A stretch of DNA of 64,000 nucleotides from Bolinopsis microptera (taxonomy: Eukaryota > Ctenophora > Tentaculata > Lobata > Bolinopsidae): NCBI RefSeq assembly GCF_026151205.1, contig NC_087077.1, positions 19,837,975-19,901,974 on the forward strand, written 5' to 3'. Every line of letters starts with the position of its first letter. Positions within the stretch are counted from its first letter, which is position 1. The translations under genes were made by a program, and so were the position numbers. This document shows, piece after piece, positions 10,978 through 24,657 of this stretch. Under the pieces are notes generated by a model that did not search any database, was not told where the DNA came from, and saw nothing but the letters and a program-made list of their open reading frames with translations.

Positions 10978-11925
10978 CAATGGACAATTTCTAGTGGGAG
11001 CAAGTGCTCGGAGTCCGCTAACGGGTGATACCCTCGTCCCTTACTATACAGTCGTATAGTAAAGCACTTTGCAGTGGTGGTGCTCGTTAACGATTTTTGA
11101 AGCAAAATATAAGAAGAACAAAATAAAACTCAAGATTGAGGAAGAAACGTTCAGGAAAACGAACAAACAAACATACAGACTCAACAGTTCATTTACTCCA
11201 ACTTTATTAGCTTAACTTCGACTAGAGGCAGAAGGACAACAAGAATCATAGACTTGTCCATTCCAGCACCTCATGCCTCATTTATATGACCGGACCTTCA
11301 AAACTAGCACCTAAAATAAGAGTGGAACTTCCTACCTAGGCCATATTGGATCCATAGGTATTGGGTATGCTTTCATAGTTTATGAATGCATATAGTAGGC
11401 CCATTTCGTGTATAACCAACCATTCCAGTTACATAACCAACAACTTGGTACCTTACTGCTTACCTTGATCAGCCATACAAGGCACTATTCTAGCGACCTT
11501 CATGAAATTGAGAGCAAGCTTACAGGAAGCCTAGTGACCAAATGACGCAGTGTTTTTATTCACAGAAAGAATGAACTTTTATAAGAATTCGGAGAATCTG
11601 AAATAAATTATACAATAAAACTGACAAATAAAATGGTCTGTAAACATATACTGAACGTCCCCACGCAATTATTTTAAAATCTTTATAAAAATCAACTTAA
11701 TTTAAGTGCATGTTTAATAAGTGATATTTACAACCCTGAGACACAATGCAAGAGTTAACGGGCTTTACACCGGATTCGCCGAGTTTACTTTGAAATAACT
11801 TTTTAATTTTAAAACACAACTCCACGAATCCAATAGCATACTACAAAAAATATCATGCGTACATTCCAACAGTGTCTGATTAATAGTTTAATAAAAAAAA
11901 GTTAATTAAAATCCCAGTCCAAATT
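10978..11925 (-). other. Downstream / 3'UTR region of RBBP6
   Basis: AT-rich sequence after the RBBP6 stop. An AATAAA-type signal on the minus strand is plausible within 11600-11900 (several TTTATT strings on the plus strand). No other ORF or repeat was recognised. Confidence 0.4.
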
Positions 11926-14900
11926 TTATATCCCCTCAGGGTCGTCCTCGATACCAGAAACTGCATTTTTAGAAATTTTATGTCGAGATTTTTTATGAGA
12001 TTTAGTTCTTCTGGACTTGCTATCAGCAACTTCCTGATTCGCATTCTCCATTCTGTGATTGTCCAGTTTACTTTTAACTTTCATGGGTTTAACAGGAGAG
12101 ACACCGATACTAACTCTCCTTGAAGAGTCCGTTTTAGCCGGAGAGGTAATGGAGATTGTCTTACTACCATTTTCCATACTCTTTAGAGAATCGAAGTTGA
12201 CTTTTATCTCCACACCTTTGCTTTTAGAGGACGTCTCGCTCTTATCTTTCTTATCTTTGGAATGTTTTCCCTTCTTGGTCTTCTTCCTCTGCTCAACATC
12301 TGAGCTCTCTTGACTACCAATCTCCGATTGAGATCTCTTCCTCTTCTTAGATTTAGTTTTAATCTCCCCTTCCTCTAGCTCATCCTTCTCTTTCTGCTTC
12401 CGTTTCTTCTGCTTCTTCTTCATTTTCTTATCCTCATCTTCCTTCACCTTCTTACGCTTCTTCTTTTTCTTTTTCTTCAGTTTCTTCTTGTCAGCTAACC
12501 GTTGCTCTTGCATCTGCTTAATCTGAGCTTCAGCCTTTTTATACTGTTCCTTTAGCTTCTCCAGATTGGAAGTGCTCTCGTTTTCAGAACCAGATTCGTT
12601 AGAACTGCTGGATTCAGCTCCGTTAACCTCCATATCAGAGTGGTTCATGTCGATAGAGACAGCGTCGTCATCCTCAGAGCTGTTCCCGTTAGTGAACTGG
12701 GGAGTCTCCCCTCCTGTAGCAGTGGGAGTCGTGGCCGGAGTCAGAGGTTTAGGGGTCTCTTGTTTGGGCGTGTGAGGGGGAGACTGCATCTGAACATCTG
12801 CCGGGGATGGGGAGAGTGGTGGAGATCTGGCGGGAGATTTTGATCTTATATCTGGGGAAGGAGAAGAGGATTTGGAAGGAGACCGTTTTGGAGAGGGAGA
12901 AGGAGTGGGAGAGGGCCGAGCAGGGATTCGGTCTGGAGAGGGACTAGCCTGACGAGGTGCTATAATGGGGTTGAAGGGAGATGGGGACCTACTCCTGCTG
13001 TCTCTTGTAGGAGCATCCTCTTCAGAACTGTCATCAGAAGCTGAGTATTCTGTGAGTGAGGGTCTGATCTCTGGTTCTGCTAGAGGCTTATCTTTCTTCT
13101 TCTTTTTATCTTTTTTGTCCTTCTTCTTGTGTTTCTTCTTCTTGTGATCTTTATCTCTCCTCTTCTTGTGTTTACCATCTAGTTTAGGAGACATAGCCCT
13201 CTCAGTTGTGTCTACCTTGGGATCAGAGTCGAATCTTAAGAGAGGTTCGCTGTCATCTCTGGAAGGAGGTTGTTCCTTCTCTCCATCTGATCTCCTGACT
13301 TCCTCATAAGACCTCCTGTCACTGTGATCTGATCTCCTGTCCTCACTGTCGTTAGATCTCCTCTCCCCGTTGGGAACTCTGACCCTGTCGTTCCTAACAC
13401 TCCGTTCCAGCAGGGTTCTAGGTTCCCTACCAGCCCCTCTCCCTACTCTAGATCTACCAGTAGCAGTGGGAGGACCTCCTCTTCTGTCGGAGTAACGAGC
13501 TGTCCTCTCTATCCTGATCCGGTGATGTGACTCCTGGCGGCGCTTCTCGGCTGCTCTCTGTTCTCGGAGAGGCTCTCTGTGGCGGCGGTGTCTGTCTGCT
13601 GAGGGTCCACGTGATCTTTCTGGCGGGGTTTTAGAGTGTCGGCGGCGAGTGGGAGAGTAGGAGCTGGAGCGAGACCGTCTTCTTTCTTGTAACCTGAAAT
13701 ACGAGTGTTTGAGATACAGAGTTTTATGGAAACCACGCTCTACAGCTTCATTATACAGCTAATTGAATGTTTAAGATGGACAATCAATTTAAAGCATATA
13801 AAAGCACACACCTTCTAAGCTCTTTCTGGATGGTGTAAAACTCGCTGGGATCCAAGATTCTATCCTTAGGAGAATTCTCGCGGATAGGTTCCGGAAGCGG
13901 AAGAGGAGGAGGGAGGAGACCCATGGGAGCACCGTGCATGGGGGTGGGAACTGGGTTGAAGGGGAGTAGATTCCTGAAACAGTGAACTATCAACAAAAGA
14001 TAAACTATTGTGACCAATAAATATTTATAACTTTTACACAATTCCGGTGATTGTATTGGTACGGTCAGGCAGGTTAAAAACAGTTCAACTTACATTGGAG
14101 GAAGGGGTAGCGGAGCTTGGACTGAAGTAGGAAAGGAAGAGAGAGGAGGTAGAATCGTGCTGACTACCGGTTTTACTTCCTTCATCTAGGATAGACGCCA
14201 TATTAACATGATTAAGGGTTAAACGACGATTGACGTTTGCAATAAAAAGTTAATTAACATTAGGAACGAGTCAATATGTTTTTTCATTTACGATGCAATT
14301 TTCTTTTAACTAAATGATTTCGGATGATTTAAATTAAATAAAATAAACCCTGGATATCTTATATATATATTACCTCTGCTATAGATACCGGTTCCTCTTT
14401 AATCTCTTCTTTTAGGGGTAATATAGCCACAGCTGGAGGAGGTTCCACCCTGTCCATTATAGCAACAGGAGGGGGAGCTATAGAAACAGGAGGCATGGAG
14501 AGCATGGAACTGGGGAGGGAGGGGGTTACCATGGAGATGACAGGTTTAGTGTCCGTCAGAGCCAGGTTAGAAGTGCTCTCTATAAGTGTGAGAGATACTG
14601 CTGGCTTAATGTCAGGTAGTAGCCCGACTGTAGGGGGTCTGGAGGTTTCTGGGTCGGGCTTAGGAGTAGAGTCTCTGCTTTTAGGCCTGTACAAATGGTA
14701 TTAGTCATTTAGTAGCATTGCGCAAGTCTAATTACACAAATGGTATTAGTCATTATTCAGTAGCATTGCGCAAGTATAATTACACAAGAGCGATGTTACA
14801 ATTACACGCGAGTTTTTAAAGTAAGATAAGAAATGAGATAAGAGTGTTCTAACTTATCACTTACTGAATGTGACAGTCACTGTACAGTTTAGCAATTTGA

Positions 14901-17900
14901 TCCTGATGATCTTTCTTGTACTTGTTGATGGTGACCCTGAGGGCCTTGTTTGAGATGAGCTGGTTCAAGGATACTTCATCACCGCATGCTGGACACACAG
15001 AGTCGTCCAGCAGCTTGTCTCTGATGCCTGGAACACGACGGTTTAATAGATTTCAGGTGATTTGTGTTTTATTTGGAATGAGGTGTCGGAAACTTAATTC
15101 TTATTCTTTTTTAAGCGATCTTGGATATGTTTTATTCCTTTATGCATATGTGATATGTCCGTTCTATTTCAGCCGAAAAGTTTCTGTTAAACAATATATA
15201 TATATGTGAGATATTATTTTGTGCCCTAATTATTCGCTAAGAATGTGCGGCACAAAAACTAGGCCAGGGGTAGGGGAAAACTCACATTCATCACAGAAGC
15301 TCTGTCCACAGCAGGCGTTCAGACACGCGTCCACCATGAGTTGTTTACAGATAGGACACTTCATTTCTTGAGGAATGTTGGTGTAGGCTTGCTGGGCTAG
15401 TGTTTTCACTTTGTCCTGTGTCGTCTTCTGGTTCTCCTCCATTAGCCTGGGAGAAAACATGAGATTAGAGGGTCAACAGTCTAGTGCGATAAGTTGCATG
15501 GTAGTACATCTGGCCAGGTTTTTCTAGGCCCCACTGTTAATGATTTTACAGGAAAATAGAGTAAACATGTAGTTAAGGAGTAAGTAAGGAGTAAATAGTT
15601 ACCGTTTTTCATCAGGAGTCAATTCAGGACCAGACTTTTCAGTCTTCCTCAGAGACAAGGTCATCTTTCTCTTGGGTCCTCTGTTCAGGTGCTCGAACAT
15701 GGCATTCTGAAAGGTTAGAGGTTAACAGCAACGACTAGGTGTGCAGGAGTAGGCTGGAGTTTACGGTAACACTGTGTTATGTGCCCACATTCCACAACTC
15801 CAATCAAATGAACATAATTCCAGAGTTTCGTTTCAAGGTCAGGGCTTTGAAGGATAACAAGGTGAAATGTGTGACGTACATGTGAAACACCCCTGTTTAA
15901 TGCGAAATTTGACGTACCCCGTTAGTAGGACAGTTCTTTATGAGATGACCAGGAGTGTTGCATCTGTGACAAATGTAATTCAGCGGGATCTCTTCGTCTG
16001 CGTTCGCCTTGTTGTACCTCTTGTTGCTGAAAATAGTTCCTAGTTATCATTACTTAAAGCTTACGACGATGTTGAGGAGGAATTGCCGTTCCTGCTGATT
16101 TATAACTGCAATCCTCTAACGTCAAGAATACTATTTAGTGGTACGAAGAGGTTTTACTTCAATTCAAAGTTGACAAACTGAACATTAGTATATTGGCCTC
16201 CCCCAGTATACTGTCGGGGGCCAAGAGTTTACAATATCATCACGTGGTCAGGGGACATTCTAAAACAAGTTCTTAAATTCCAGTTAATGTGAGATCGATG
16301 CCTTGGCTCGTTAAGGTTATGACTTCGATCCGAGTGATCAAATATCTCGACAATTGTAGGATTCTCAGAGCAATGCCAGGACACTGCACAATAGGACCAC
16401 CCGATCTAGCGACACTCATTAATTTAGGGCAATTCTAATCACAGCTAATTCAGTTCATGGTCCCCCTCACGGCTCCCTCGAACTCTGAAAAGTTATACAT
16501 TCGGCAAGAATAACGATAATAACAAGACTTTCATTCAGGGCAGCCACGCGGTGTAATTAAACTGCATTGCCACGTGTTGAAAACATCTTCACTTGTGAAA
16601 TATTCCACGAACTTTAACCTAAAACGGCCTTAAAATCTAATTAGAGCTACGATTTAGCCAGTTTTTCTTCTGTGAAAAGATTGCAGCTAAAATGTCAGTC
16701 ATTTTCTTGAATTTGCAGAACAAAATGTCCGACCAAGTGTGCCACGAATCGAACTTAGTGCAGTCATAATTACAGCAGTTCATGATTTAGCCCGCTAATG
16801 AGAGGGTTTCCTGGGCCGGGTAAACAGTTAACCTTGAATATGGGGGAATTAGCATAGTACGCATCATGATAGGCCTGGAACAAATTGTGAAACCTTTTAA
16901 CTAACAAAGATACCGCTGCTATGATTGAAGATAGACTAAAGCTAATGAGGCAGGATTAAACAAGTGTATTCCATATGATGAGCTGGCTTAACAAGGACAG
17001 ATTTCTATGATCTCATCCCAGACGTGGTCCATTATTGGCCGGATTTACACTTGTAGCAGAGCAAGAGGGAGGAAATGCGCGCGAATGACGGTACGTGCAG
17101 CTGATAATGATGACACTTGTAGTCTTTACACGACTATAAGTACAGCATCTTGCTAGTGATTGGGTGTTCTTGCTAGTATGTCCCAAAGCCGCGCATGTGA
17201 CCTTTGTGTTTCGTTTCTCGGTTCTTCGAGATTCTTCTCGAATAATTTTCAAGACTTGATGTCAACTTATTATCGGAGAAAAAGACGATTTATAAAGGAG
17301 CAACCTAACATTCTACCGTTTCTCGGTTTCTTAGAAACAGCCGAAAATAACCTGTAATAAAAGATAATAATCACATACAACTTACTTATTATTATTATTA
17401 TTAGGGTTAACATAAGCCATAGCCTGCTGCTTCATCATTGCTTTTAGCTTGTCTTCTTCCGTACCTTCAGTTTTAGAAAGATCGTTTTCCTGTAAAAGTG
17501 AAATGTGCTCGGTTAGTAACTCGTCCCTTCGTCCTGATCGCAGAATGTGCACGTGCGATTAGTTTCATCAATTCTGCTCATGGATTATAGTGCCGTTGTG
17601 GTATGGACCATAGGTCAAAACTTCAGAAGGGCCATAAGTAATAAATTGAGGGTTCAAACGGGCCAGGCATCAGAGAGACTATTTCTACAAAGAGAATGTC
17701 CGCAATAAGTGGACTGGTGGAAATGTTGACTAACAATTCTAGTAATAATAGTTTATGAGTGCACCGTGCAGAGTAGATTACAAATTAATTGTAAGGATTT
17801 TTCTTTTTTTCCCAATATTTTCTTTTCATTTCTTCTTTTCTTTTTTGATGGGCAAGGAATAAGACATGGGAAAATCAAATTAAAATGGAATGGGATACAA

Positions 17901-20900
17901 TTTAAATCTGAAAAACTTTAATCAATCTGAGTCACGGTCAAAGTTTAACACATTTGAAATTCAGCGTAATAAATTTAACTGTTCCATAAAACGCTCAATT
18001 GTTAAGTATCTTAAAGAAAATATTACATCTAAACAGAAATAAAGCCAGTGTTCAGTTCAGCAAGCCCCACCAGCAATGAAATCCATCTTCCTTCTTCAAG
18101 ACATCAACTGATTCTCTTTTGTTCTGATTATGATGTGTCCACGGTCCTTACTCCTTCATAATGAAAACGTTCTCTCAAAACATTCAAATTCTCAAACTTC
18201 CCCCAAAAATCGTTTGAAAATCAAACTTGCGATCACGCTAAGATCAAACTTGCAATTCTTATCCTTCTTATAAATATCAAAACATTTGATTTTGTAAGCT
18301 CCACCCTCAGATTAGAAAAATATTTGAAAACTCAGAAAGACAACAGCTTTACATATACTAAACAAACAGATTGTACATACATACAAACAGGAAATACAGT
18401 GTTGATTTTAAGTATGTTTCTTGAGCAGCTTATCTAATGTACTTAATCCTAGCTACGATTAATTTAGGATATGAATTTGAGTAATTGTCGATTAGTTCGA
18501 GTATTGGGGAATATTGATGGGATTATTGTTGTCGCCTCCCCATGTCATGTGTACACTGTACACGTACGTACTTAACTCGTGACGTGTATTGAGAGTTTAA
18601 TTTGCAGCACACTATTATTACTCGACACACTTCCAATGCGGTTACTTGTTACTATTATTACGTTTATAAAACACACACAGCACTACACAGCATGTAAGCA
18701 GTTGTTTTATATTGTCACGTGATCACGCCAGTACTGTAGATATTACACACACTGATTTACACGTGACTGGTGGGGCCTCTGTCTTATATTTACTTAGTGT
18801 ACAAGCCAGCAATTATTCCCTATTAGTAGAAGGAGGTAGCAGAGTGTATGAAGGGTAAATAGTGTGTGTTATTAGAGGGGATATTCTAGAACTTCTTTAC
18901 ACGCTAACATGTGACTCATATTATCTACACTAACAAGATGGCAGTGAAATCTGATACTGTCTGGAATTGTAAGTAGTAGGTGTAGTTTTAGGATGGTGTG
19001 TGACAGTAACGAGTCCGCATGGCAGTGAAATGTGAGGAGTCTTCTTTCTTAATTGTTATCTCGTGAATCCAGGGACAAAAGTTTCCGGCTATATCAAATT
19101 TCAGGATTCTAAGGAAGCTAAGATTATTATCGTGCTGTGTAAAGTGTACTCGAATGTTCTAGAATCCGTCTACAGTAGTGGGATTTATCACATATCTAAC
19201 CCTGACTCCATGGTTCCTGACCAAATTAAAACGAGATTAATTCTGGAATATTTTATTTAATGCAGCAAATAGTTAGGAAATCTGCGTACTCACAAACAGC
19301 TAGCTAAACTGTTACAGTAGTGTGACGTCACTATAGCAGTAGTATGACGTCACTATAGCAGTAGTGTGACGTCACTTTAACACTAGTGTGACGTCACTAT
19401 AGCAGTAGTGTGACGTCACTTTAACACTAGTGTGACGTCACTATAGCAGTAGTGTGACGTCACTATAGCAGTAGTGTGACGTCACTTTAGGACTAGTTTT
19501 ACCAACAAACACGGTCCTGACTCCTGATGCCACCAGGACGGTGATGACCACAACAAAATTTACATTGAGTGTGACTACTAGTAAACACGTTGTTAAGGTT
19601 GGGTACAAATAGATTGTGATATTACAATACATTTACACTATACCTTCAATATACACACTTCCTCCCAGTCCATCTGTAATCCTCACACTGTGAACACAGT
19701 ACACCTTATTTTTCATCAACTTGCGTACTTTTATCTGATATTTCTTCTCACAGAGAACAGTTTCATAGTTGGTTACCACAGTAACCAAACAGTTACCACA
19801 GTAACCAAACAGTTACCACAGTACCAAATAGTTCCTTCTTTAGTCTGAATATCAGACAATGAGCGTAGCTCCAACTGCTTAGTAACCGTCACCATAGTTA
19901 CGGTTACCATGGCAATGCAGTATTCTGTTGTATTGAAGTTTCTTTCCATTTAGGGCGGGTTCTTCATAAAGATTCCAGAAAATGTTGGGTTTGCTGGCAT
20001 GGCAACGGGGCTTGCTGAATACGCGTTTGTGCTCAGGCAGAATTTAAATAATATTATACAGGACATCTAATTATAACTAATTAAGTGCTTGAAGTGTTCG
20101 TCAAGTAATTAAACAATAATTATGTAATTGGTTACCATAGTAACAGTTAAAGGTAGCGGTGTGTTCGACATCTTGTACATATCCAGACTTTGACTCCTGA
20201 AAGTAGAGTAAACCGTCAATATTAAGTAGTGATAAATTCTACTTCTCGAGTGATAAATTCTACACGTGATATTACTACTTAGGGCCGCCCTCAAGTAATT
20301 TTAACCGCCGCACTAGTATTTATTTTATAGATTTTAGCTCAATAAATTCGGATCAATTTTGTTGATGCTTGTTAAAATGTTTACTTAAGGCTAATAATAC
20401 ATCAAGCAAGAGGTTTACTAATTGATATTTCTTTTCGCATATCGGTGTTATTTAAAAGATACAATAATATGTATTAATTTGGTATTTTGTATGTCAAATG
20501 GTCGTGGAAAATGTGTCCAGGAGGATGCAGATACAAGCAAAGTGTTGCTGAATTAAATTTAAAGTTTTTATTTAAGTTTAGTAAGATTACTCTGAAAGGA
20601 AGACTACTTTATGGGAAAATCTTAATGGGATCAAGCGCATAATATAATATGGTACATTTATGATTTGTAAAATACGACAGAAATTAAAGAATAAAGGGCG
20701 TGATAATTTTATGGGGTCAGTATTCACAAATGGTAGCTCTATTCTTTAATCTTTGGTAAAACTGGAAATTTGTGTACGTGATCTTAACTGCATACTGTAT
20801 CTTGAATATTTAGTTCAACAAACCAGCTGCTGGAAGAAATATTTAACATGATCCTATTACAATGTTGACAGAACTTTTATATAATCGAAATAGCAGATGT

Positions 20901-21556
20901 TATAATACCTAAAAGAAGATGAACTTACTGCGCAGCGAGTTGAGCTTTAGAGACTTTGTTTCCAGTTGGGATCCGTTTAACAGTTACATCAGCATTACGA
21001 GGTATCAGCTGATTGTCATCATTGTACGCTGAAAAACACACAGGTTGTAAATCACGTGATGCAACAATATATCAAACAGTAAGAATACAGTAAAGCACTG
21101 TTTATATTTATAATTAATAAATCATGTAAAAAGTATCAAACTGTAAGAATACAGTGCATAAACTTTTTTCTCATGTTTTCCTGACAATAAGGCGTGTTCA
21201 AAAATTTTCGAGTAGAGAATTTAAGCTATGGTCCAATGCAGTGAATCCAGATAATTTCAACCTCCTGCCTACCGACAGGACTATAAAACATTATTGATGA
21301 CAATAAGATAAATATAAAATATAATAAAAGAGACAACTAAGTTAGCACAGTCTGCACGATAAAACTCAACTTAGATTTGTGACTTACCCTCCTGAGTCTG
21401 AGCATTTATAATCTGAAGTGTGAAGTCGGGAGCTTTCCCCATCTTCTTCTGTCCGAGGATGGCTTGTTTGATCTCGCCCACAGTAATGTAAGACCCGTCA
21501 AACTGTATTGTATCATGTTTGGAGTTGTTCCGAAACTTGTAATGGATGCACGACAT
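11926..21556 (-). CDS. RBBP6: RBBP6 orthologue: DWNN, zinc knuckle, RING E3 ubiquitin ligase / pre-mRNA 3'-end factor
   Basis: Exons by splice phase: 21556-21388, 21028-20929, about 17526 or 17489-17386, 16026-15918, 15706-15603, 15446-15286, 15027-14865, 14686-14374, 14185-14094, 13973-13812 and 13693-11926 (stop); about 1,090 aa. Exons 1-2 encode the ubiquitin-like DWNN domain (starts MSCIHYKF). Exon 4 encodes a CCHC knuckle (C156, C159, H164, C169). Exons 6-7 encode the RING (CPIC, CC, C, C, CPAC; about 238-276). A Pro-rich linker follows, then an Arg/Ser-rich stretch and long Lys-rich runs in the last exon. In animals RBBP6 acts in the nucleus as a ubiquitin ligase and in the cleavage/polyadenylation machinery. 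The start is set by DWNN homology; an in-frame ATG 39 nt upstream is less likely. Frame closes across exons 2-3 only with the upstream acceptor (after 17527) or a missed small exon. Residue numbers assume the former. Confidence 0.92.
19315..19490. repeat. 22-bp array of the TGACGTCA palindrome, 8 copies, RBBP6 intron 2
   Basis: Eight units of about 22 bp, each with TGACGTCA, joined by CTATAGCAGTAGTG or CTTTAACACTAGTG linkers. TGACGTCA is the full CRE consensus for CREB/ATF dimers (established). Whether the array is active is unknown. The rest of the intron (17527-20928) is AT-rich with a short GTTACCACAGTAACCAAACA repeat at about 19777-19830. Confidence 0.85.
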
Positions 21557-22902
21557 CCAACCTATAGTAGAATTAGAATTAGATTCACACAGCAATTAAC
21601 TCTACGAGATAACATAAATATTTAAACCGTTTTAACTTACATCCAACATGGCTAATGGAAGGAACAAACTTGGGTATGTGTAAAACAAAGAAGCAACTAA
21701 CAACAAGAACTACACCGTATAACGGAGTTTAAATAGACTCAGCACTACTCACTACTGTGCTAGTTAATTGATACTGTGTGACAAGGAAATGTTTTAGGGA
21801 AAGGGGTTAGATTACCCCAATTAGAAACACAACATATGATAAGGAATGTATAATTAGTAATTTGAGTAACTAGATTTATCTAATTAATCTCAATTGACTT
21901 CAATGATGCCTCAAATAAGACCAGCTGTCAGTTTGCATTATGTAAGGTGTTAATTAGAAGTTTTTGGAATACGTTTTCAGTGAACAACTGTGTGTAACAA
22001 CTGAAAAGTGTAGCACTATCATACTGTATAGTGTAGCACTATACAGATGCAAAGTGGCTTAAAGCAGAACTTAGTTGTCTTCTCTACATAACCTCTCTAT
22101 ACATATAATGTTCCGATCCCACAAGGTTGATTGGGAACTGAATGTGTGGAGTGGAAATCAAGCTGGCAGTATAATCCAATGGATGCGCACTGGCCGCAAT
22201 TAATAGACCTGTCAAGTACAAACAAACAAGACACAAGGGCAGGTCTCTCCCGAACGTTGGGATGGCCTGAGGTAAAGCTTAAACAAAACAGCATCACGAG
22301 AGTCTTGCTTGCTATATGCAAACCTTAGCAGTTGAAGACATTAAATTACCCTCCAGTTCTGTTAATGGATAACCGCCATTACATATCATTAAGTTTTAAA
22401 AAGGGGACCCTAACCTCAAAGCAAGTAGGCCGAAGTGGAAATGGAGATAAAAATGGTCCAGCTGTGCTTGGTGATCACTTAAAAGGAGGTAGATGTTTCT
22501 GAAGTTGGATACTGGATAGTACATCGTCGTAGCTTGCAAAATGGTTTATAGTACCCAAGTTACCAGTTGTTTTAGAATGACCCAGCCTCAATTGAACCTA
22601 GTCAGTAGGCTGACTCGATCATGAACCAAACCTTACGAAGTCCTCAGCTCGCCCTGCAACCTTACTATATATAAAGTGCCCAGTGCATTAATTTAAAAAG
22701 GGACTAGGAATCCAATCTGGAAAGAAAAAACGGCTACCATATATTTTTAAAACGACTACCATAAATTTTTCGGCCGCTCCGCGGCCGGATAACGATTTCA
22801 TTTTACTTTGCTAGTTATATTACAGAGGTTCAGTTATTCATTAGTATAGTTATTAATTCATTAGTATAGTTATTCATAATTGCCAAAAGATTGTGAAAGA
22901 AT

Positions 22903-22977
22903 TCCTTTCCGGGTCTCGAACTCGCGATCTGCTAATGTAGTACCGACGGATTAACCAACTAGGCTACGATTCCATGC
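22903..22977 (-). repeat. tRNA-like sequence, probably a SINE head or tRNA pseudogene
   Basis: On the minus strand an A-box (TAGCCTAGTTGG) and a B-box (AGTTCGAGACC) are spaced as in a tRNA gene. The D and anticodon arms do not fold cleanly and no convincing anticodon loop is seen, so a functional tRNA is unlikely. A tRNA-derived SINE is the best reading. Flanks 21557-22902 and 22978-24450 hold no gene I can support. Confidence 0.5.
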
Positions 22978-24657
22978 ACACTTTTGTAATATTTACATAT
23001 AGCCCTTCGCGCGTTCCTGCAACTACCATACTACCAAACAGTCCATATTACCATACTGGTAGTAGGAAAATCTTGGATCCTGACAGGAATATCTTGGATT
23101 ATTTGGTAACGCGCAAGTTAAGCGCAAGAACTAGGAATCTGCAGGAATCTGGCATTTGCGCTCGATTCGAACATCTTCTCGGATAAATATAGAATTAAAG
23201 TACAGTGCGCGGCGTTACAGTGTGTAACAACCAAGAGCGACTATTTTAAAGTTGATTTAATAATTTTGTTGACAAAAATTAGTCGGCGTGGCTATGGAAA
23301 TTAATATGGCTAGGATTTAGATTCTTAGATTCCTCACTTTATGTCACTGGGATAAAGTGAGACGGTATATTGATAGGTAAGTATATAATAAATAAATATA
23401 TATCTGTACTATTTTACTGACACCACGTCATCAACTCTAACACGACGTTCCGCCAAAACCGTAAAAGATATAAAACTGAAACATTTTTGACTGATTCAAA
23501 TGCCTGTATGCCACCAAGATCAGACCAAGGAAGAATACAGCCACGTTATGTGTAACATCAGAACACGCCTGAGCATAGATATAATGAGGAGTGTGCTAGT
23601 AGCAGTTAGAGGTGTACGTGGGAAGGCAAAGAAGGCATAGACCGCCCCTATATCCGATGTCTCCTTCAATATTTAAATCGCATCTGGCATGATTGGTCAA
23701 AAAGTAAAAACATATCCTAATTGTTAATTTACACTGTACACCCTCCATTGATATCATGATGTCAGACCAATACAGCAAAAATAATTTGTTAAGTTTTTTA
23801 AGAAAAACACGATGATGTTCAAAAACAATGTTTCACATTCAAAAGCCAAATTGTTTTTACTGCAGCAGTCAGGGACATGTTCGCTAATACGTGGTTACTT
23901 TGTGCAAGTCTCAGCAAGCCTGATACTAGGCTCTACTATGTCAATTATGAACTACAAACACACAAGATGTCACAACCAAGGTTATCTCGAGACTTCAAGC
24001 TACACCATGTTTTGGAAATTAAATTATCCATTGTTTAGTTTAGACAATTAAACAAATAATCAATTAAACAAATAATCAAAGTTTTAGCACATTTTACAGC
24101 ATAAAATTTAAACAAATGAAAACATATAATGCTCTTAGTTGTAAATGGCCGTTTGTTCTGAGCTGTATGATTTTTTGACAATCAACTAGCGGGGCAAGGA
24201 ATGTACTGGCTGGTAGCTTTTGTACACGCCAGAACACTAGTCTGGTTGATTAGTGACCAAATTAAAGGCGTTGATAGGAAGGCATTATAATTTATGGGTG
24301 TAAGAGGGAATATTTGGCATGCATTATTCTAGCAGCTATTTTGTAACAAATGGTCTTTACGATTATTAAGGACAGTAAGTATTTTGGGTGTTCAATACTA
24401 AATCATGGCTAAATGTCTAAGTGGGGGCCGGGGGTTTAAATTTAAGGGAGAAAAAGAAATGAATATTGGGTTATAATATTAATCATAGATGTCGACCCTG
24501 GTATAACTATTGTACTAAAAATTTGATCATAATGCTTAGGGTCTTTATTAGAATTCAAATTGGATACAAAAATAGGATCTCTTTACACTACACTTACTCA
24601 CTCACACATCACATTTAACTTGACAGAGGAATACGCTGGCAGAGTAAGTCTATTTGG

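Noticed and set aside
12059-13147. Plus-strand ORFs inside the RBBP6 last exon
   Set aside because: Antisense shadows of the Lys/Ser-rich coding sequence.
19441-19632. Minus-strand hydrophobic ORF as the possible missing RBBP6 exon
   Set aside because: It covers the CRE array and has no similarity to the DWNN linker of RBBP6.
23490-23640. Plus-strand stretch ending CNIRTRLSIDIMRS, slightly like a hAT transposase C-terminus
   Set aside because: Too short and no other hAT motif nearby; could be chance.
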